A stretch of DNA of 57,328 bases from positions 1-57,328 of the forward strand of contig SUTT01000009.1 of the NCBI GenBank assembly GCA_015152565.1, in the 5' to 3' direction. Shown in pieces: positions 24,999 to 34,015 of this stretch; the first letter of the stretch is position 1; the number at the start of each line of letters is the position of its first letter. The position numbers and the translations under genes are program-made. The notes under the pieces were generated by a model that was not told where the DNA came from, ran no database searches, and saw nothing but the letters and a program-made list of their open reading frames with translations. This DNA comes from Cyanobacteria bacterium SIG27. GTDB lineage: Bacteria > Cyanobacteriota > Vampirovibrionia > Gastranaerophilales > Gastranaerophilaceae.

Positions 24999-25910
24999 AT
25001 GAAAACTCCTAGTGTATATAAGCTTTTATATCTATTAAATCTTTTGTTTGAAAAAGAATATAATAAAAAAGAAATTATTGAAGAATTTCAGAAAAAAGAT
25101 ATACCAATAACAAAGCCTCTAATAAATAATTATATCAATAAATTTTTAAAATATAAATTTGATGTTGAAATAAGATATGACAAAAAAGAAGCATATTACA
25201 AAATCAATCTTCCTAAAAGAAAGCTTAACTTAACGCAAGACGAGCTAAATTCTCTGGATAAACTTAAAAAAGTTTTAATTGCCCAAAAAAATTATAATCG
25301 AATTAGAATAATGATGAGGATTTTTTATCGTTTTGCAAGACACATTGAAGATAGCGAACAACAAAGGCAATTTATCAATTTTGATTATTATTCAACAATA
25401 AATTGGTATCTAGTTGCCCAATTAGAGCGTCATTGCAAGAATAAAGATATCATCACGATTGATTATTTATTACCAAACGGCGGAAATAAATTTTTAACAA
25501 TTCACACAGATAGCATTACTGTTAGCGAATGGTCAGAGAAAATGTACCTTAAAGGTGCGCTATTTAACAGCAAACACCTTTCAATTTTACCAATCGATAG
25601 AATATATATGGTTAAAAAAGTTGAAAAAGAAAAACAACCGCTTGAACTATATAAAAACCTTATGACATACGTTGTTTTAAAAGATACTTATCTTGAATTA
25701 AACAAAGATGAAAAAGAAAAAATAATCGAAGACAAAGACGGCTATTTAACAATCGAAAGACCGACTGACGATGATTTTTATATTTTACAGCGACTATTGT
25801 GCTGCTGCCCTAATGTAAAATACATTTCAGACAAAAGAGTAAAAAGCCTGTTTAGAGAAAAACTGCAAACCCTAAAAGAAATCTATGACAAATCAACAAA
25901 CGACAAATAA
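24999..25910 (+). CDS. WYL-domain transcriptional regulator, first of a pair
   Basis: The N-terminal ~70 residues resemble a helix-turn-helix ('YNKKEIIEEFQKKDIPITKPLINNYINKFL'). The middle (~150-205, 'NWYLVAQLERHCKNKDIITIDYLLPNG...MYLKGALF...ILPIDRI') is WYL-like, with the ligand-sensing beta-barrel pattern. A WCX-type C-terminal extension follows (~230-300). AAAGGTGA gives a good ribosome site. It overlaps the next WYL gene by 26 bp. Paired WYL proteins recall PafB-PafC, which respond to DNA damage through single-stranded DNA; that function is only suggested here. Confidence 0.78.
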   Translation: MKTPSVYKLLYLLNLLFEKEYNKKEIIEEFQKKDIPITKPLINNYINKFLKYKFDVEIRYDKKEAYYKINLPKRKLNLTQDELNSLDKLKKVLIAQKNYNRIRIMMRIFYRFARHIEDSEQQRQFINFDYYSTINWYLVAQLERHCKNKDIITIDYLLPNGGNKFLTIHTDSITVSEWSEKMYLKGALFNSKHLSILPIDRIYMVKKVEKEKQPLELYKNLMTYVVLKDTYLELNKDEKEKIIEDKDGYLTIERPTDDDFYILQRLLCCCPNVKYISDKRVKSLFREKLQTLKEIYDKSTNDK

Positions 25911-26766
25911 AAACCAACTATTATTAATTAAAACGCTTTTAGATAACAATATCACTATTTCCGACTTTATGGAACAACTTGGTGTTAAAAAAAGCGCTAT
26001 GAATAAATATCTAAAAGAAATCAAAGAAGCAGGTTTTAAAATAAGACGAAAAAATGACAACCTCGAACTATTTTCCTATAGCCAACAAGAAAAACTTGAA
26101 AAGTTTGAATTGAACGTTCTTGCTTATTTATTATTAATTTCCCATTTAGGATTATCTAAGAAAGACGTCAAAAAAAACATTAGCTCAATTGAAAAAATGA
26201 TTAAAATGTCATATAAACAAGACCACAAAGAGCTAGAGGAACTCTTTAGCGAAAGCAAGAAAATGATAATTTCAAAATATTATGATGATAAAATTGAAAT
26301 AATAAAAAATTATTTAAATGGCAACAGAAGAATTATCCTTTCTACCAAAGATAAAAAAGAGCTTTCGATTATTCCAATGGAATTTTTTTGGAAAAACGAA
26401 AAAATGTATTTAAAATTTCAAGATGATAACGATTTAATAAATACAATTGAGCTAAATAGCGTGGTGAAAATAAACGAAGATAGCGAAACTTTATGCCTTA
26501 ACAAAGCAAGGGATACAATCTTTGAAATTAGAGACAAACTGGCTAAAACTTATCTTTTAAGAAATGAAGAAAGAGTGCTTGATGTTTACAAAGATAAAAT
26601 CGTTATTGCAAATTCTTCCCCTAATAAAGATAAGCTATTTAAAAGACTTTTAAGATATGACAAATATTGCAAAGTGACTTATCCTAAAAAAGACGTTGAA
26701 AAATTTAAAAAGATTATAGCTAAATCTCTTGCCAATATTGATGAATTTTTGGATAATATTGAATAA
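25885..26766 (+). CDS. WYL-domain transcriptional regulator, second of a pair
   Basis: The 293-aa protein starts with a DeoR/HTH_11-like helix-turn-helix ('TISDFMEQLGVKKSAMNKYLKEIKEAGFKI', ~residues 22-52). The WYL-like strand region is ~145-200 ('NRRIILSTKDKKELSIIPMEFFWKNEKMYLKF...IELNSVVKI'), followed by a C-terminal extension. It is diverged from its neighbour but of the same architecture, so the two may form a heterodimer. It lies 2 bp before a small membrane protein gene. Confidence 0.75.
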   Translation: MTNQQTTNKNQLLLIKTLLDNNITISDFMEQLGVKKSAMNKYLKEIKEAGFKIRRKNDNLELFSYSQQEKLEKFELNVLAYLLLISHLGLSKKDVKKNISSIEKMIKMSYKQDHKELEELFSESKKMIISKYYDDKIEIIKNYLNGNRRIILSTKDKKELSIIPMEFFWKNEKMYLKFQDDNDLINTIELNSVVKINEDSETLCLNKARDTIFEIRDKLAKTYLLRNEERVLDVYKDKIVIANSSPNKDKLFKRLLRYDKYCKVTYPKKDVEKFKKIIAKSLANIDEFLDNIE

Positions 26767-26768
26767 TT

Positions 26769-27041
26769 ATGAAACTAAATTTGCAAACGAAATATTTTAT
26801 AAACGGTTTGATTTTGTTGGCACTAGCTCTTTTTAGCATAACTTTTTTGCCAATGATTTTAAAAGAAAAATACAATATAATTTTTGAAAACTATATTTAT
26901 GTTGAATTTGAGTTTTTCTTACTTGTTGCAAGTTCTGTTTTTTATCTTTTTTCTCCAAAATATTACAAATTTCAAATATACTCAGTTCTTTTTGGAATAA
27001 TTTATTATTCATTTTTTGTAAAACTATATACCATTCAATAA
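26769..27041 (+). CDS. Small membrane protein (90 aa), unknown
   Basis: Three hydrophobic helices (~12-30, 42-62, 68-85) and almost no soluble part. No family recognised. It starts 2 bp after the second WYL gene and is probably co-translated with it, so it may be part of the same response. It ends 29 bp before the permease gene. Confidence 0.55.
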   Translation: MKLNLQTKYFINGLILLALALFSITFLPMILKEKYNIIFENYIYVEFEFFLLVASSVFYLFSPKYYKFQIYSVLFGIIYYSFFVKLYTIQ

Positions 27042-27057
27042 AATAAAATTTTCATGA

Positions 27058-27069
27058 TATTATTTTTTT
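27058..27069 (+). promoter_or_regulatory. -10 box for leaderless permease mRNA
   Basis: TATTAT (27058-27063), then six T residues, then ATG at 27070. No Shine-Dalgarno. The -35 region is weak. Confidence 0.45.
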
Positions 27070-28446
27070 ATGTCCGAACTTAAAAGAACACTTGATTTAA
27101 AAGATGCAATATCGATTGTTGCAGGTTCAATGATTGGAAGTGGAATTTTTATCGTATCTTCGCATATCGCAAGAGATACAAACTCTGCCTTGCTTCTGAT
27201 TTTAATTTGGATTTTAGCCGGTTTTATTACAATGCTGGGTGCGCTTAGCTATGGCGAATTATCATCCACTATTCCAACAGAGGGTGGTCAATATATTTAT
27301 CTTAAAAAGATATTTTCCAAAAAGCTCGCTTTTATTTATGGCTGGACATTATTTTTAGTTATTCAAACAGGAACGCTTGCAGCGGTTAACATTGGATTAT
27401 CTAAATTTTTGGGTTTAATTTTTCCATCTATATCTTCAAGCGTTAAATTGATTGAAATTGGAAACTATTGCCTAACAGCACAGCAGCTTTTTGCAGTTTT
27501 TGCTGTTTTAATTATAACTTTCATTAATTCAAGAGGAATTAAAGAGGGAGTTTTAGTTCAAAATATCTTTACTTTAACAAAGGTTATTTCAATTATTGCA
27601 ATTATTATTGTTGGTATTTTTTTTGGTTTTAATTTTGAAACAGTGATTTCTAATTTTAGTTTTGTACATAATCATATAGATTTTAATTTTAATACTTTAA
27701 AAATCATCTCAACAAGTATTGTTGGAGCATTATTTGCTTCAATTACTTGGAATAATGTTACTTTTATTACTTCTGAAATCAAAAAACCAGAAAAAAACAT
27801 CAAAAAAGCACTATTTATCGGCACAATGCTTGTAATATCTTTATATTTTCTTTTAAATATGATTTATTTAACAAGCTTGCCATTAGATTTAATTAAAACT
27901 TCTCCTGAAGATATCGTTGTTGCACAATTAATGCAGACTATTTTTGGCTCAAAAGCTCTTAAAATTATCGCTGTTATTATTGCAATTTCAGCTTTTGGAT
28001 GTGCTAATGGAATGATTTTAACGGGTTCTAGAGTATATTACAAAATGGCAAAAGATAGAGTATTTTTTAGAAGTTTAGCCTATATCGACAGAAAAACAAA
28101 AGTTCCTCAAAATTCCCTTTGGCTTCAATGCTTTTGGATTTGCGTTTTAATTATGTGGGGAAATTACGCACAATTATTAGATTATGTTATTTATTCTTCG
28201 ATAATTTTCTACGCAATAACAATTTGGGGTATTTATAAGATGAGAAAAATCTACCCCAAAACACAAGATGTTTATCAAGTGCCAAATTGGGTTCCTATGA
28301 CTTTCGTTATTTTATCAAGTATTATTATCATTTCTCTTACAATTTTTAAACCGATATACACTGTTCCGGGGCTTTTGATTACTCTTTTAGGTTTGCCTGT
28401 TTATAAACATTGGAATAAAAAGAAAAAAATTAATTTTCAAGGTTAA
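27070..28446 (+). CDS. APC-family amino-acid permease
   Basis: This 458-aa inner-membrane transporter has about twelve helices. Helix 1 carries 'IVAGSMIGSGIFIV', the unwound GSGIF substrate-binding motif of the amino acid-polyamine-organocation superfamily. 'LSYGELSSTIPTEGGQYIYL' between helices 2 and 3 is also characteristic of LAT/APA-type carriers. Helix 6 has 'GALFASITWNNV'. The substrate cannot be read from sequence; amino acid uptake or exchange is most likely. It follows the WYL/membrane-protein genes but seems to have its own start. Confidence 0.85.
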   Translation: MSELKRTLDLKDAISIVAGSMIGSGIFIVSSHIARDTNSALLLILIWILAGFITMLGALSYGELSSTIPTEGGQYIYLKKIFSKKLAFIYGWTLFLVIQTGTLAAVNIGLSKFLGLIFPSISSSVKLIEIGNYCLTAQQLFAVFAVLIITFINSRGIKEGVLVQNIFTLTKVISIIAIIIVGIFFGFNFETVISNFSFVHNHIDFNFNTLKIISTSIVGALFASITWNNVTFITSEIKKPEKNIKKALFIGTMLVISLYFLLNMIYLTSLPLDLIKTSPEDIVVAQLMQTIFGSKALKIIAVIIAISAFGCANGMILTGSRVYYKMAKDRVFFRSLAYIDRKTKVPQNSLWLQCFWICVLIMWGNYAQLLDYVIYSSIIFYAITIWGIYKMRKIYPKTQDVYQVPNWVPMTFVILSSIIIISLTIFKPIYTVPGLLITLLGLPVYKHWNKKKKINFQG

Positions 28447-28465
28447 GCCCTACCCCTTTTGGCAC

Positions 28466-28493
28466 TCGACAATCTTAATTGATAAATTATAAT
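28466..28493 (+). promoter_or_regulatory. Promoter of grpE-dnaJ
   Basis: TCGACA (28466-28471), a 16-bp spacer and a perfect TATAAT (28488-28493), followed by AAAGGGG before the grpE ATG. A GGCACTC resembling half a CIRCE site overlaps upstream, but the partner GAGTGC is missing, so HrcA control is not supported. Confidence 0.65.
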
Positions 28494-28519
28494 ATTATTA
28501 GACTAATAAAGGGGACAAT

Positions 28520-29101
28520 ATGGAAGACAATAAAAATCCATTTCAAGAAGAAGAATTAAAAGAAAATAATCAAGAAAATATTGAAGAAGCTTCAGAAGAA
28601 ATAGTTGAAGAACAACCTGAAGCAATTGAAGAAACACAAGAACAAAAAGACGATTTTGAAATAAAATACGAAGATTTAAATAACAAATATTTAAGACTTG
28701 CAGCCGATTTTGATAATTTCAGAAAAAGAACTATTCAAGAAAAAGAAGATTTATCAAAGTACGCAGCTTCTGAGGTATTAAAAAAATTAACAACAGTTCT
28801 TGATACTTTTGATAGAGCATCTGAACATTTAAAAGACATTGAAGATTGCAAAACAGTTAAAGATAGCTACGATGTTGCTTATAAACAACTTTTAGACGTA
28901 TTAAAAAAATGCGGTTTAGAAGAAATCGAAGCCATGGGAAAAGTTTTCAATCCTAATGAACACGAAGCAATTACCCAAGTTCCAACAAACGAAATGGAGC
29001 CGGATACAATTGCTTTTGTTGCTCAAAAAGGCTATAAAATGGCAGATAGAGTATTAAGACCCGCACTAGTTGGAGTAGCAGCAAAGAAAGAAGATGAATA
29101 A
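28520..29101 (+). CDS. grpE: GrpE nucleotide exchange factor
   Basis: GrpE releases ADP from DnaK. After a very acidic N-terminal tail (~1-45), the long helix contains '[19 protein letters not shown]' and 'LDTFDRA'. The C-terminal beta domain has 'FNPNEHEAI' and '[17 protein letters not shown]', the family signature. The 193 aa are typical. AGGGG precedes the ATG. It overlaps dnaJ by 8 bp. DnaK and HrcA are not nearby. Confidence 0.93.
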   Translation: MEDNKNPFQEEELKENNQENIEEASEEIVEEQPEAIEETQEQKDDFEIKYEDLNNKYLRLAADFDNFRKRTIQEKEDLSKYAASEVLKKLTTVLDTFDRASEHLKDIEDCKTVKDSYDVAYKQLLDVLKKCGLEEIEAMGKVFNPNEHEAITQVPTNEMEPDTIAFVAQKGYKMADRVLRPALVGVAAKKEDE

Positions 29102-30230
29102 AACAATGGATTATTATGAAATATTGGGTGTAGAAAAAAATGCATCCAAAGATGATATCAAAAAAGCTTTCAGACAAAAAGCCCGCCAGTATCATCCTGA
29201 TATCAATAAGGCACCTGACGCAGCTGAAAAATTTAAAGAAATAGGTAAAGCCTATGAAACTCTATCAGACGACAACAAACGTGAAATTTATGATAGATAT
29301 GGCGAAGATGGCTTATCAAATGCTGGATTTAACCCAAATTCATTTAATATGGGCGATATTGATTTATCTGACATCTTTTCATCATTTTTTGGCGGAGGCT
29401 TTGGCGGTGGATTTTCATCAGGTTATGAAAGAAATCCAAATGCTCCTCAAAAAGGCGAAGATTTAAGGCTAGATATCGAAATCGACTTTTTAGAAGCTTG
29501 TTTTGGTATTGAAAAAGAGCTGAAAATCAGACATCTTGAACCTTGCGAAGAATGTAATTCAACAGGCATGCAAAAAGACGCTAAAGACACAGTTTGCCCT
29601 ACTTGCGGCGGAGCAGGACGAGTGCAACAATCTACAAGAACAATTCTTGGTTCATTTACATCTGTTACAACTTGCCCATCTTGCCATGGAACAGGTAAAA
29701 ACCCAAAAGCATTTTGCAAAGCTTGCCAAGGCGTGGGCGCAATTGAACGTGAAAAGAAAATAACAATTAAAATTCCAGCTGGAGTTGAACACGGTTCTAA
29801 AATGAGAGTTGCAAACGAAGGCAACTGCGGAAGAAATGGTGGAAGAAATGGAGATTTATATGTTGTAATTCATACAAAATCTTCAAAAGAATTTATTCGC
29901 CACGGATTTGATATTTATACAGAACTTGAAATCACAACACCACAAGCTGTTATTGGAGATGAAATCAAAGTTAAAACAATCCACGGCGAAACGATTGCAA
30001 CAATTCCATCTGGTATCCAAAACGAACAAAGAATCACCTTAAAAGGTTTTGGTGTGCCATATTTAGGAAGTGAAAGCCAAAAAGGAAATCATTATATTAC
30101 CGTTAAGATTGCAATTCCTAAAAAATTAACACCACAAGAAGAAAAATTATACCGAGAATTATTTGTTCTATCTAAACAACAAGAAAAAGATGGTATAATA
30201 AACAAGATGAAACAAGCTCTACATAGATAG
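29094..30230 (+). CDS. dnaJ: Chaperone DnaJ
   Basis: This is the J-domain co-chaperone of DnaK. The J-domain (~5-70) has 'DYYEILGV' and the HPD triad in 'QYHPDINK'. It is followed by a Gly/Phe-rich linker ('[12 protein letters not shown]') and four CxxCxGxG-type zinc repeats beginning CEEC, CPTC, CPSC and CKAC. The C-terminal substrate domain ('[19 protein letters not shown]', 'TIHGE') completes a type I DnaJ of 378 aa. The start may instead be ATG 29106 (MDYYEIL), four codons in. It is translationally coupled to grpE. Confidence 0.95.
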   Translation: MNKTMDYYEILGVEKNASKDDIKKAFRQKARQYHPDINKAPDAAEKFKEIGKAYETLSDDNKREIYDRYGEDGLSNAGFNPNSFNMGDIDLSDIFSSFFGGGFGGGFSSGYERNPNAPQKGEDLRLDIEIDFLEACFGIEKELKIRHLEPCEECNSTGMQKDAKDTVCPTCGGAGRVQQSTRTILGSFTSVTTCPSCHGTGKNPKAFCKACQGVGAIEREKKITIKIPAGVEHGSKMRVANEGNCGRNGGRNGDLYVVIHTKSSKEFIRHGFDIYTELEITTPQAVIGDEIKVKTIHGETIATIPSGIQNEQRITLKGFGVPYLGSESQKGNHYITVKIAIPKKLTPQEEKLYRELFVLSKQQEKDGIINKMKQALHR

Positions 30231-30240
30231 AGGAGAGAAT

Positions 30241-31701
30241 ATGAATTTAAAAAAGAATATACTAACGCTTTCAATTGGTGCAATTTTAGCTTTTAGCCCA
30301 AATGCTAATGCTTCAAAATTACCTGATGACGTTTGGAATTTTGTTAAAGAGCAATTACCCCAAGCTCATCAAAGGTTTGATAGCGTTTTAACAATATCAG
30401 ATGATATTATGTATATTCCTTTATATCCTCCAATGACAACTACTGTGGATAGCTTAAAAGTTGACTATTCTTATCCATCTAAGGCTTTTAAGGATTTGCC
30501 AGAAGTGGTTTTATTAAACAACGGTTTTTCATTTTTAAAAGTATTTAAAGATGAAAAAGGTAATTATACTTTAACTAAAAAAGATGACCTACCAATCAAA
30601 GTGCGTCTTGGTTTAATGCCCCAAGATATGCTAACTCCAATGGGTTTAAAAATGCCTGAAAGCTTAAAATTGACACTTGGAGATTTGTTAATTCCATCAA
30701 AAGAGGAAAATTCTTTATCATTAAAAGATGGCGATAAGCAAAAAGTGCAAAATCCATATTCTCCAACAGTAAAAAGAGATGAATTTATTCCAACAGTAGA
30801 TTTTAAAAACAAAAAAACATTCATAAACTCTAAAAATTCTAAATTTTTAGCAGTTTTTGACGAAACATCCAAAAAGCCAATGTATGAACTGAAGCTTTCT
30901 TCAACTCCATCTAAAATCATTATGTCTGACGTTTCAAAAGTTGCGCTTGTGACTTATTGGAGCGGAAAAGACATTGAAATTATCGATTTAAAAGACGAAA
31001 GAATACTATCGACAATTTCGCTTGATTCAAACGCTTCTGATGTTGTTTTAAATGAAAAAGATAACATTGCTTATGTTGCAAGCGCTAATGCCAATGCAAT
31101 TTATTTAATCAATTTAAATTCTATGCAACTTGATAAAGTTATTAAACTGGACCAAAAACCAACTAAGCTTGCATATTGCGCTTATGATAATTCAATTTCT
31201 TTTTATGATGAATTTTCTTCAAAAGTTTTCAATTTAACTACCCAAGATGGCGCATATAATGTTAAATTAATGGGTGAAGTTCAAAACGTATCAAAAATTG
31301 TTGCAGATAATGATAACATCTATGCAATTTCAAGAACACAAAGCGAATTAAGCGTGTTTGATAAAAAAGAAGCAAAATTAATCAATAGCGCAATGCTTGA
31401 TAAAAAACCAATTGACGCTTTAATTTTTGATAATAAACTTTTCATCCTTTGCGCAGTTGATGGTTATATGGATGTTTATGACATTATTGAAAATAAAATC
31501 ATTTCAAGAGAAAAACTAGCGCAAGATGGCTTTTATTCTAAAATGACATTAATTCCAGGGGAAAATAACGTTATAATCACGGGAATTAATTCTAAAAAAT
31601 ATCTTATTTATAGTCTTGATAAAATGAAATTAGCAAAAAGCCAAGATTCATACATTGATGTATCAAATATTATTATTTTAGATGAGGCTCAAAAACTATA
31701 A
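30241..31701 (+). CDS. Exported YncE-like beta-propeller protein
   Basis: A signal peptide (~1-24, ending near 'NANAS') is followed by an unassigned N-terminal region (~25-190). Repeated ~40-residue blades then follow: 'VALVTYWSGKDIEIIDLKDERILSTI', 'IAYVASANANAIYLINLNSMQLDKVI', 'YAISRTQSELSVFDKKEAKL', 'LFILCAVDGYMDVYDIIENKI'. This matches YncE/NHL-type propellers of the periplasm, usually protein-binding scaffolds. GAGGAGAG precedes the ATG. It follows dnaJ by 10 bp and overlaps the methyltransferase gene by 1 bp, so it may be in the grpE operon. Confidence 0.7.
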   Translation: MNLKKNILTLSIGAILAFSPNANASKLPDDVWNFVKEQLPQAHQRFDSVLTISDDIMYIPLYPPMTTTVDSLKVDYSYPSKAFKDLPEVVLLNNGFSFLKVFKDEKGNYTLTKKDDLPIKVRLGLMPQDMLTPMGLKMPESLKLTLGDLLIPSKEENSLSLKDGDKQKVQNPYSPTVKRDEFIPTVDFKNKKTFINSKNSKFLAVFDETSKKPMYELKLSSTPSKIIMSDVSKVALVTYWSGKDIEIIDLKDERILSTISLDSNASDVVLNEKDNIAYVASANANAIYLINLNSMQLDKVIKLDQKPTKLAYCAYDNSISFYDEFSSKVFNLTTQDGAYNVKLMGEVQNVSKIVADNDNIYAISRTQSELSVFDKKEAKLINSAMLDKKPIDALIFDNKLFILCAVDGYMDVYDIIENKIISREKLAQDGFYSKMTLIPGENNVIITGINSKKYLIYSLDKMKLAKSQDSYIDVSNIIILDEAQKL

Positions 31702-32303
31702 TGGAAATTAAAAAAGTTAACGAGCTTTGTTTTGATGAAACAACAGAAAATATTTTAAAAGAACTTGAAAAAACAAGAACAGATTTTTGGAATTTAGATA
31801 GACAAAGTGCCAATTTTTTAAACACTTTAATTAAAATCAATAATTCAAAAAATGTTTTAGAAATTGGCACATCAAACGGCTATAGCGGGGTTTGGATTTT
31901 AAAAGCTCTTAAAGAAACAAATGGTAAATTGACTACAATTGAATTTTGGGAAAAAAGGCAATCTGTTGCAAGAGCAAATTTTAAAACTTGTTGTCCTAAT
32001 GTAGTAGTTGAGCCTAAAATAGGTTCCGCAATAGTAATACTTGAAGATTTATTAGATGAAATTCAAAAAGGCAAACGTGAAAAATTTGATTTTGTTTTTA
32101 TTGACGCCAATAAAAAAGAATATATTAGCTACTTTAATTTAATTGATAAAATGATTGCTGAAAAAGGCATAATTTTAGCTGATAACATTTTATCACACTA
32201 TGAAAAAGTTCAAGATTACGTTGAAAACCTTTTTAATAGAGAAGATTATCAATCTCAAATTTTAGATTTGGGCGCTGGTATGATGTTATCAAGAAAATCG
32301 TAA
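31701..32303 (+). CDS. Class I SAM-dependent O-methyltransferase
   Basis: A 200-aa methyltransferase of the Methyltransf_3 (catechol-OMT-like) family. Motif I is 'VLEIGTSNGYSGVWILKAL' (~residues 52-70), 'KLTTIEFWEKR' gives the acidic residue after strand 2, and 'DFVFIDANKKEYISYFNLI' with 'ILADNIL' supply the metal-site Asp and Asn residues. The substrate is unknown. The ATG overlaps the upstream stop (TAATG). It abuts a convergent gene with no space for a separate terminator. Confidence 0.82.
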   Translation: MEIKKVNELCFDETTENILKELEKTRTDFWNLDRQSANFLNTLIKINNSKNVLEIGTSNGYSGVWILKALKETNGKLTTIEFWEKRQSVARANFKTCCPNVVVEPKIGSAIVILEDLLDEIQKGKREKFDFVFIDANKKEYISYFNLIDKMIAEKGIILADNILSHYEKVQDYVENLFNREDYQSQILDLGAGMMLSRKS

Positions 32304-33719
32304 TTATTCTTTTTCAGTATGAAATTTATTTTCATTAGTCAATTTTCTTGTAATTGCATATTGAATTTTGGGAATTAAAATTCCAAGTGCATACATTGAA
32401 ATTGCAGTTCCAACAATATTAAAACCAAAGCTTTTTTTCAGGGTTTTATTTGCGTAATTTTCAATAAAATCAAAATCAAGTTTGCCGTGCTGTTTTAGTG
32501 GTTCAGATAAATTTTCAATAAAACTATCAATTGATTTTCGTACCTTATTCAATTCCCTGCTTGAAACAAAACAAGTTTTTGAATCAATTTCTTTTCCTGT
32601 AGCATATTTCAGCGTTTCTTTTAAAAAGCCTGCTTCACTTGTCCAAGAGTTTGATAGGGTGTCAAGTGCTTGTTGATAAGATAAAACACCATTTCCATTT
32701 TCAATATATTGCATAGTAGCCATATCTTTTGCTTTTTTAGATAATTCAGGAAAAGTTTTAATAAAATCATCAACTGAAATTACTTTTTTACCCTTAAATA
32801 GCTCATCTAGCGCTGCTTTTGAGATATCATCCACTTTTTTAGTTGCTTGAGATAAGAAATCCTCTACTTTCATATCAGGATTTTCTTTTATTTTTTGAGA
32901 TATCATTTCAAGAGTTTTTTCTAGAGTTTTTGGATTAATATCTGTATTTTTACTTATTTTATTCAACCCAAAAACAATGTGAGATGTTGCAAGTAAATAA
33001 AAGTAAATTGAAGCAATATCTCTAAATAACCCTTCTATTTTTCGATATTTATTTGGAGCATTATGAAATCTTCCTGCAATAACGCCTGTATCTGTTATTA
33101 AAAGCCTTGCAGCTGAATTGTTTTCTAAAATATGCGCACCATTTACAACTGTTGAAAATAAAGAAGTAAATGAAAGATTATTTTTCTTTGTTTTGTTTTT
33201 AAAATCATCAAAAGATGTTGGTTTAAGCGTTGTTTTTTCGGTTTCTTCTTCTTTTTTATTTTTCTTTAATATTTTATCTAAAATTGCATTATTCATCTTA
33301 GGCAAAATCGAACCAATAAAATATGTCGCAATTGCAGTAGAAATAAGGATATTACTTGCCTTAAAGCCTAAAGCTTTTTTATCAATATATTTTGTTGGGT
33401 TTCTTAATTCGTCAAAACCAATATCAAAATTTAGGTCTTTAATATTTAAAAATTTTTTACCTAAAAAATCACCAATATTTTTTAAAAATTTAACACCATA
33501 AATCCAAACAATTGCACTTATTCCTTGCTCAACAAGTCTATCAATTGCTTCTGGAGTGCCTCCTCTTTTTTTAGCTTCGTGGGCTCTTCCTAAAGTAACT
33601 CCTGTTTCAATAACAAGTGTTGGAATAGTTGCATTTGCATTATAAAACTGCCCAAGAGGCTTTGCAACTTGGCTTAGGGCTTTAAAATTTTGATTATTTT
33701 TTTGTTTATTAATGCGCAT
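32304..33719 (-). CDS. Two-repeat membrane protein of unknown function (471 aa)
   Basis: I recognise no family. The N-terminus has 'NFKALSQVAKP', a short 'FKA' type start. The protein is built from two related halves. Half 1 (~30-160) has 'TLVIETGVTLGRAHEAKK', 'GISAIVWIYGVKFL' and 'STAIATYFIGSILPKMNNAI'. Half 2 (~185-460) has 'LLITDTGVIAGRFHNAPN', 'IASIYFYLLATSHIV' and 'GTAISMYALGILIPKIQYAI'. The shared pattern is TGV-x2-GR-x-H, a hydrophobic helix, then a TAI-x2-Y helix ending in PK. A ~170-residue charged helical insertion lies inside half 2. An inner-membrane protein from internal duplication is inferred. Confidence 0.65.
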   Translation of the reverse strand: MRINKQKNNQNFKALSQVAKPLGQFYNANATIPTLVIETGVTLGRAHEAKKRGGTPEAIDRLVEQGISAIVWIYGVKFLKNIGDFLGKKFLNIKDLNFDIGFDELRNPTKYIDKKALGFKASNILISTAIATYFIGSILPKMNNAILDKILKKNKKEEETEKTTLKPTSFDDFKNKTKKNNLSFTSLFSTVVNGAHILENNSAARLLITDTGVIAGRFHNAPNKYRKIEGLFRDIASIYFYLLATSHIVFGLNKISKNTDINPKTLEKTLEMISQKIKENPDMKVEDFLSQATKKVDDISKAALDELFKGKKVISVDDFIKTFPELSKKAKDMATMQYIENGNGVLSYQQALDTLSNSWTSEAGFLKETLKYATGKEIDSKTCFVSSRELNKVRKSIDSFIENLSEPLKQHGKLDFDFIENYANKTLKKSFGFNIVGTAISMYALGILIPKIQYAITRKLTNENKFHTEKE

Positions 33720-33769
33720 ATTACTTGTTATTTAAAACTTATGAATAATATTTTTTGCGCAAATTTAAT

Positions 33770-34015
33770 TTAACTATCTTTTTCTAATTGCTTTTTTAGG
33801 GCAGCTTCCAAAGTTGCAATTTTATTTTCTAAAGTTTTAACTTTTAAGCTTGAATCGTCAGCGCCGATTGATTTTTTCTCATATTGTCTTTTTAAAACTT
33901 TAATTTCTTTTTTTAAATTATTAGCATAAATTAAAACTAAAATTGAACCCAAAACAAAGCCAACTAGAACATAACAAGCGTCAAACAACTCAAAATTAAT
34001 ATTAGTTAAATCCAT
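33770..34015 (-). CDS. Small single-pass protein with C-terminal coiled coil (81 aa)
   Basis: One N-terminal membrane helix (~12-30, 'ACYVLVGFVLGSILVLIYA') is followed by a basic stop-transfer segment and a Lys/Glu/Leu coiled coil (~33-78). The layout resembles LapA/DUF1049 proteins, but no specific match is recognised. It overlaps the rluD-type gene by 14 bp and is the last gene of that operon. Confidence 0.6.
   Translation of the reverse strand: MDLTNINFELFDACYVLVGFVLGSILVLIYANNLKKEIKVLKRQYEKKSIGADDSSLKVKTLENKIATLEAALKKQLEKDS

Noticed and set aside
28455-28475. CIRCE-like heat-shock operator before grpE
   Set aside because: Only one half-site (GCACTC) is present; the required inverted GAGTGC half at 9-bp spacing is absent.
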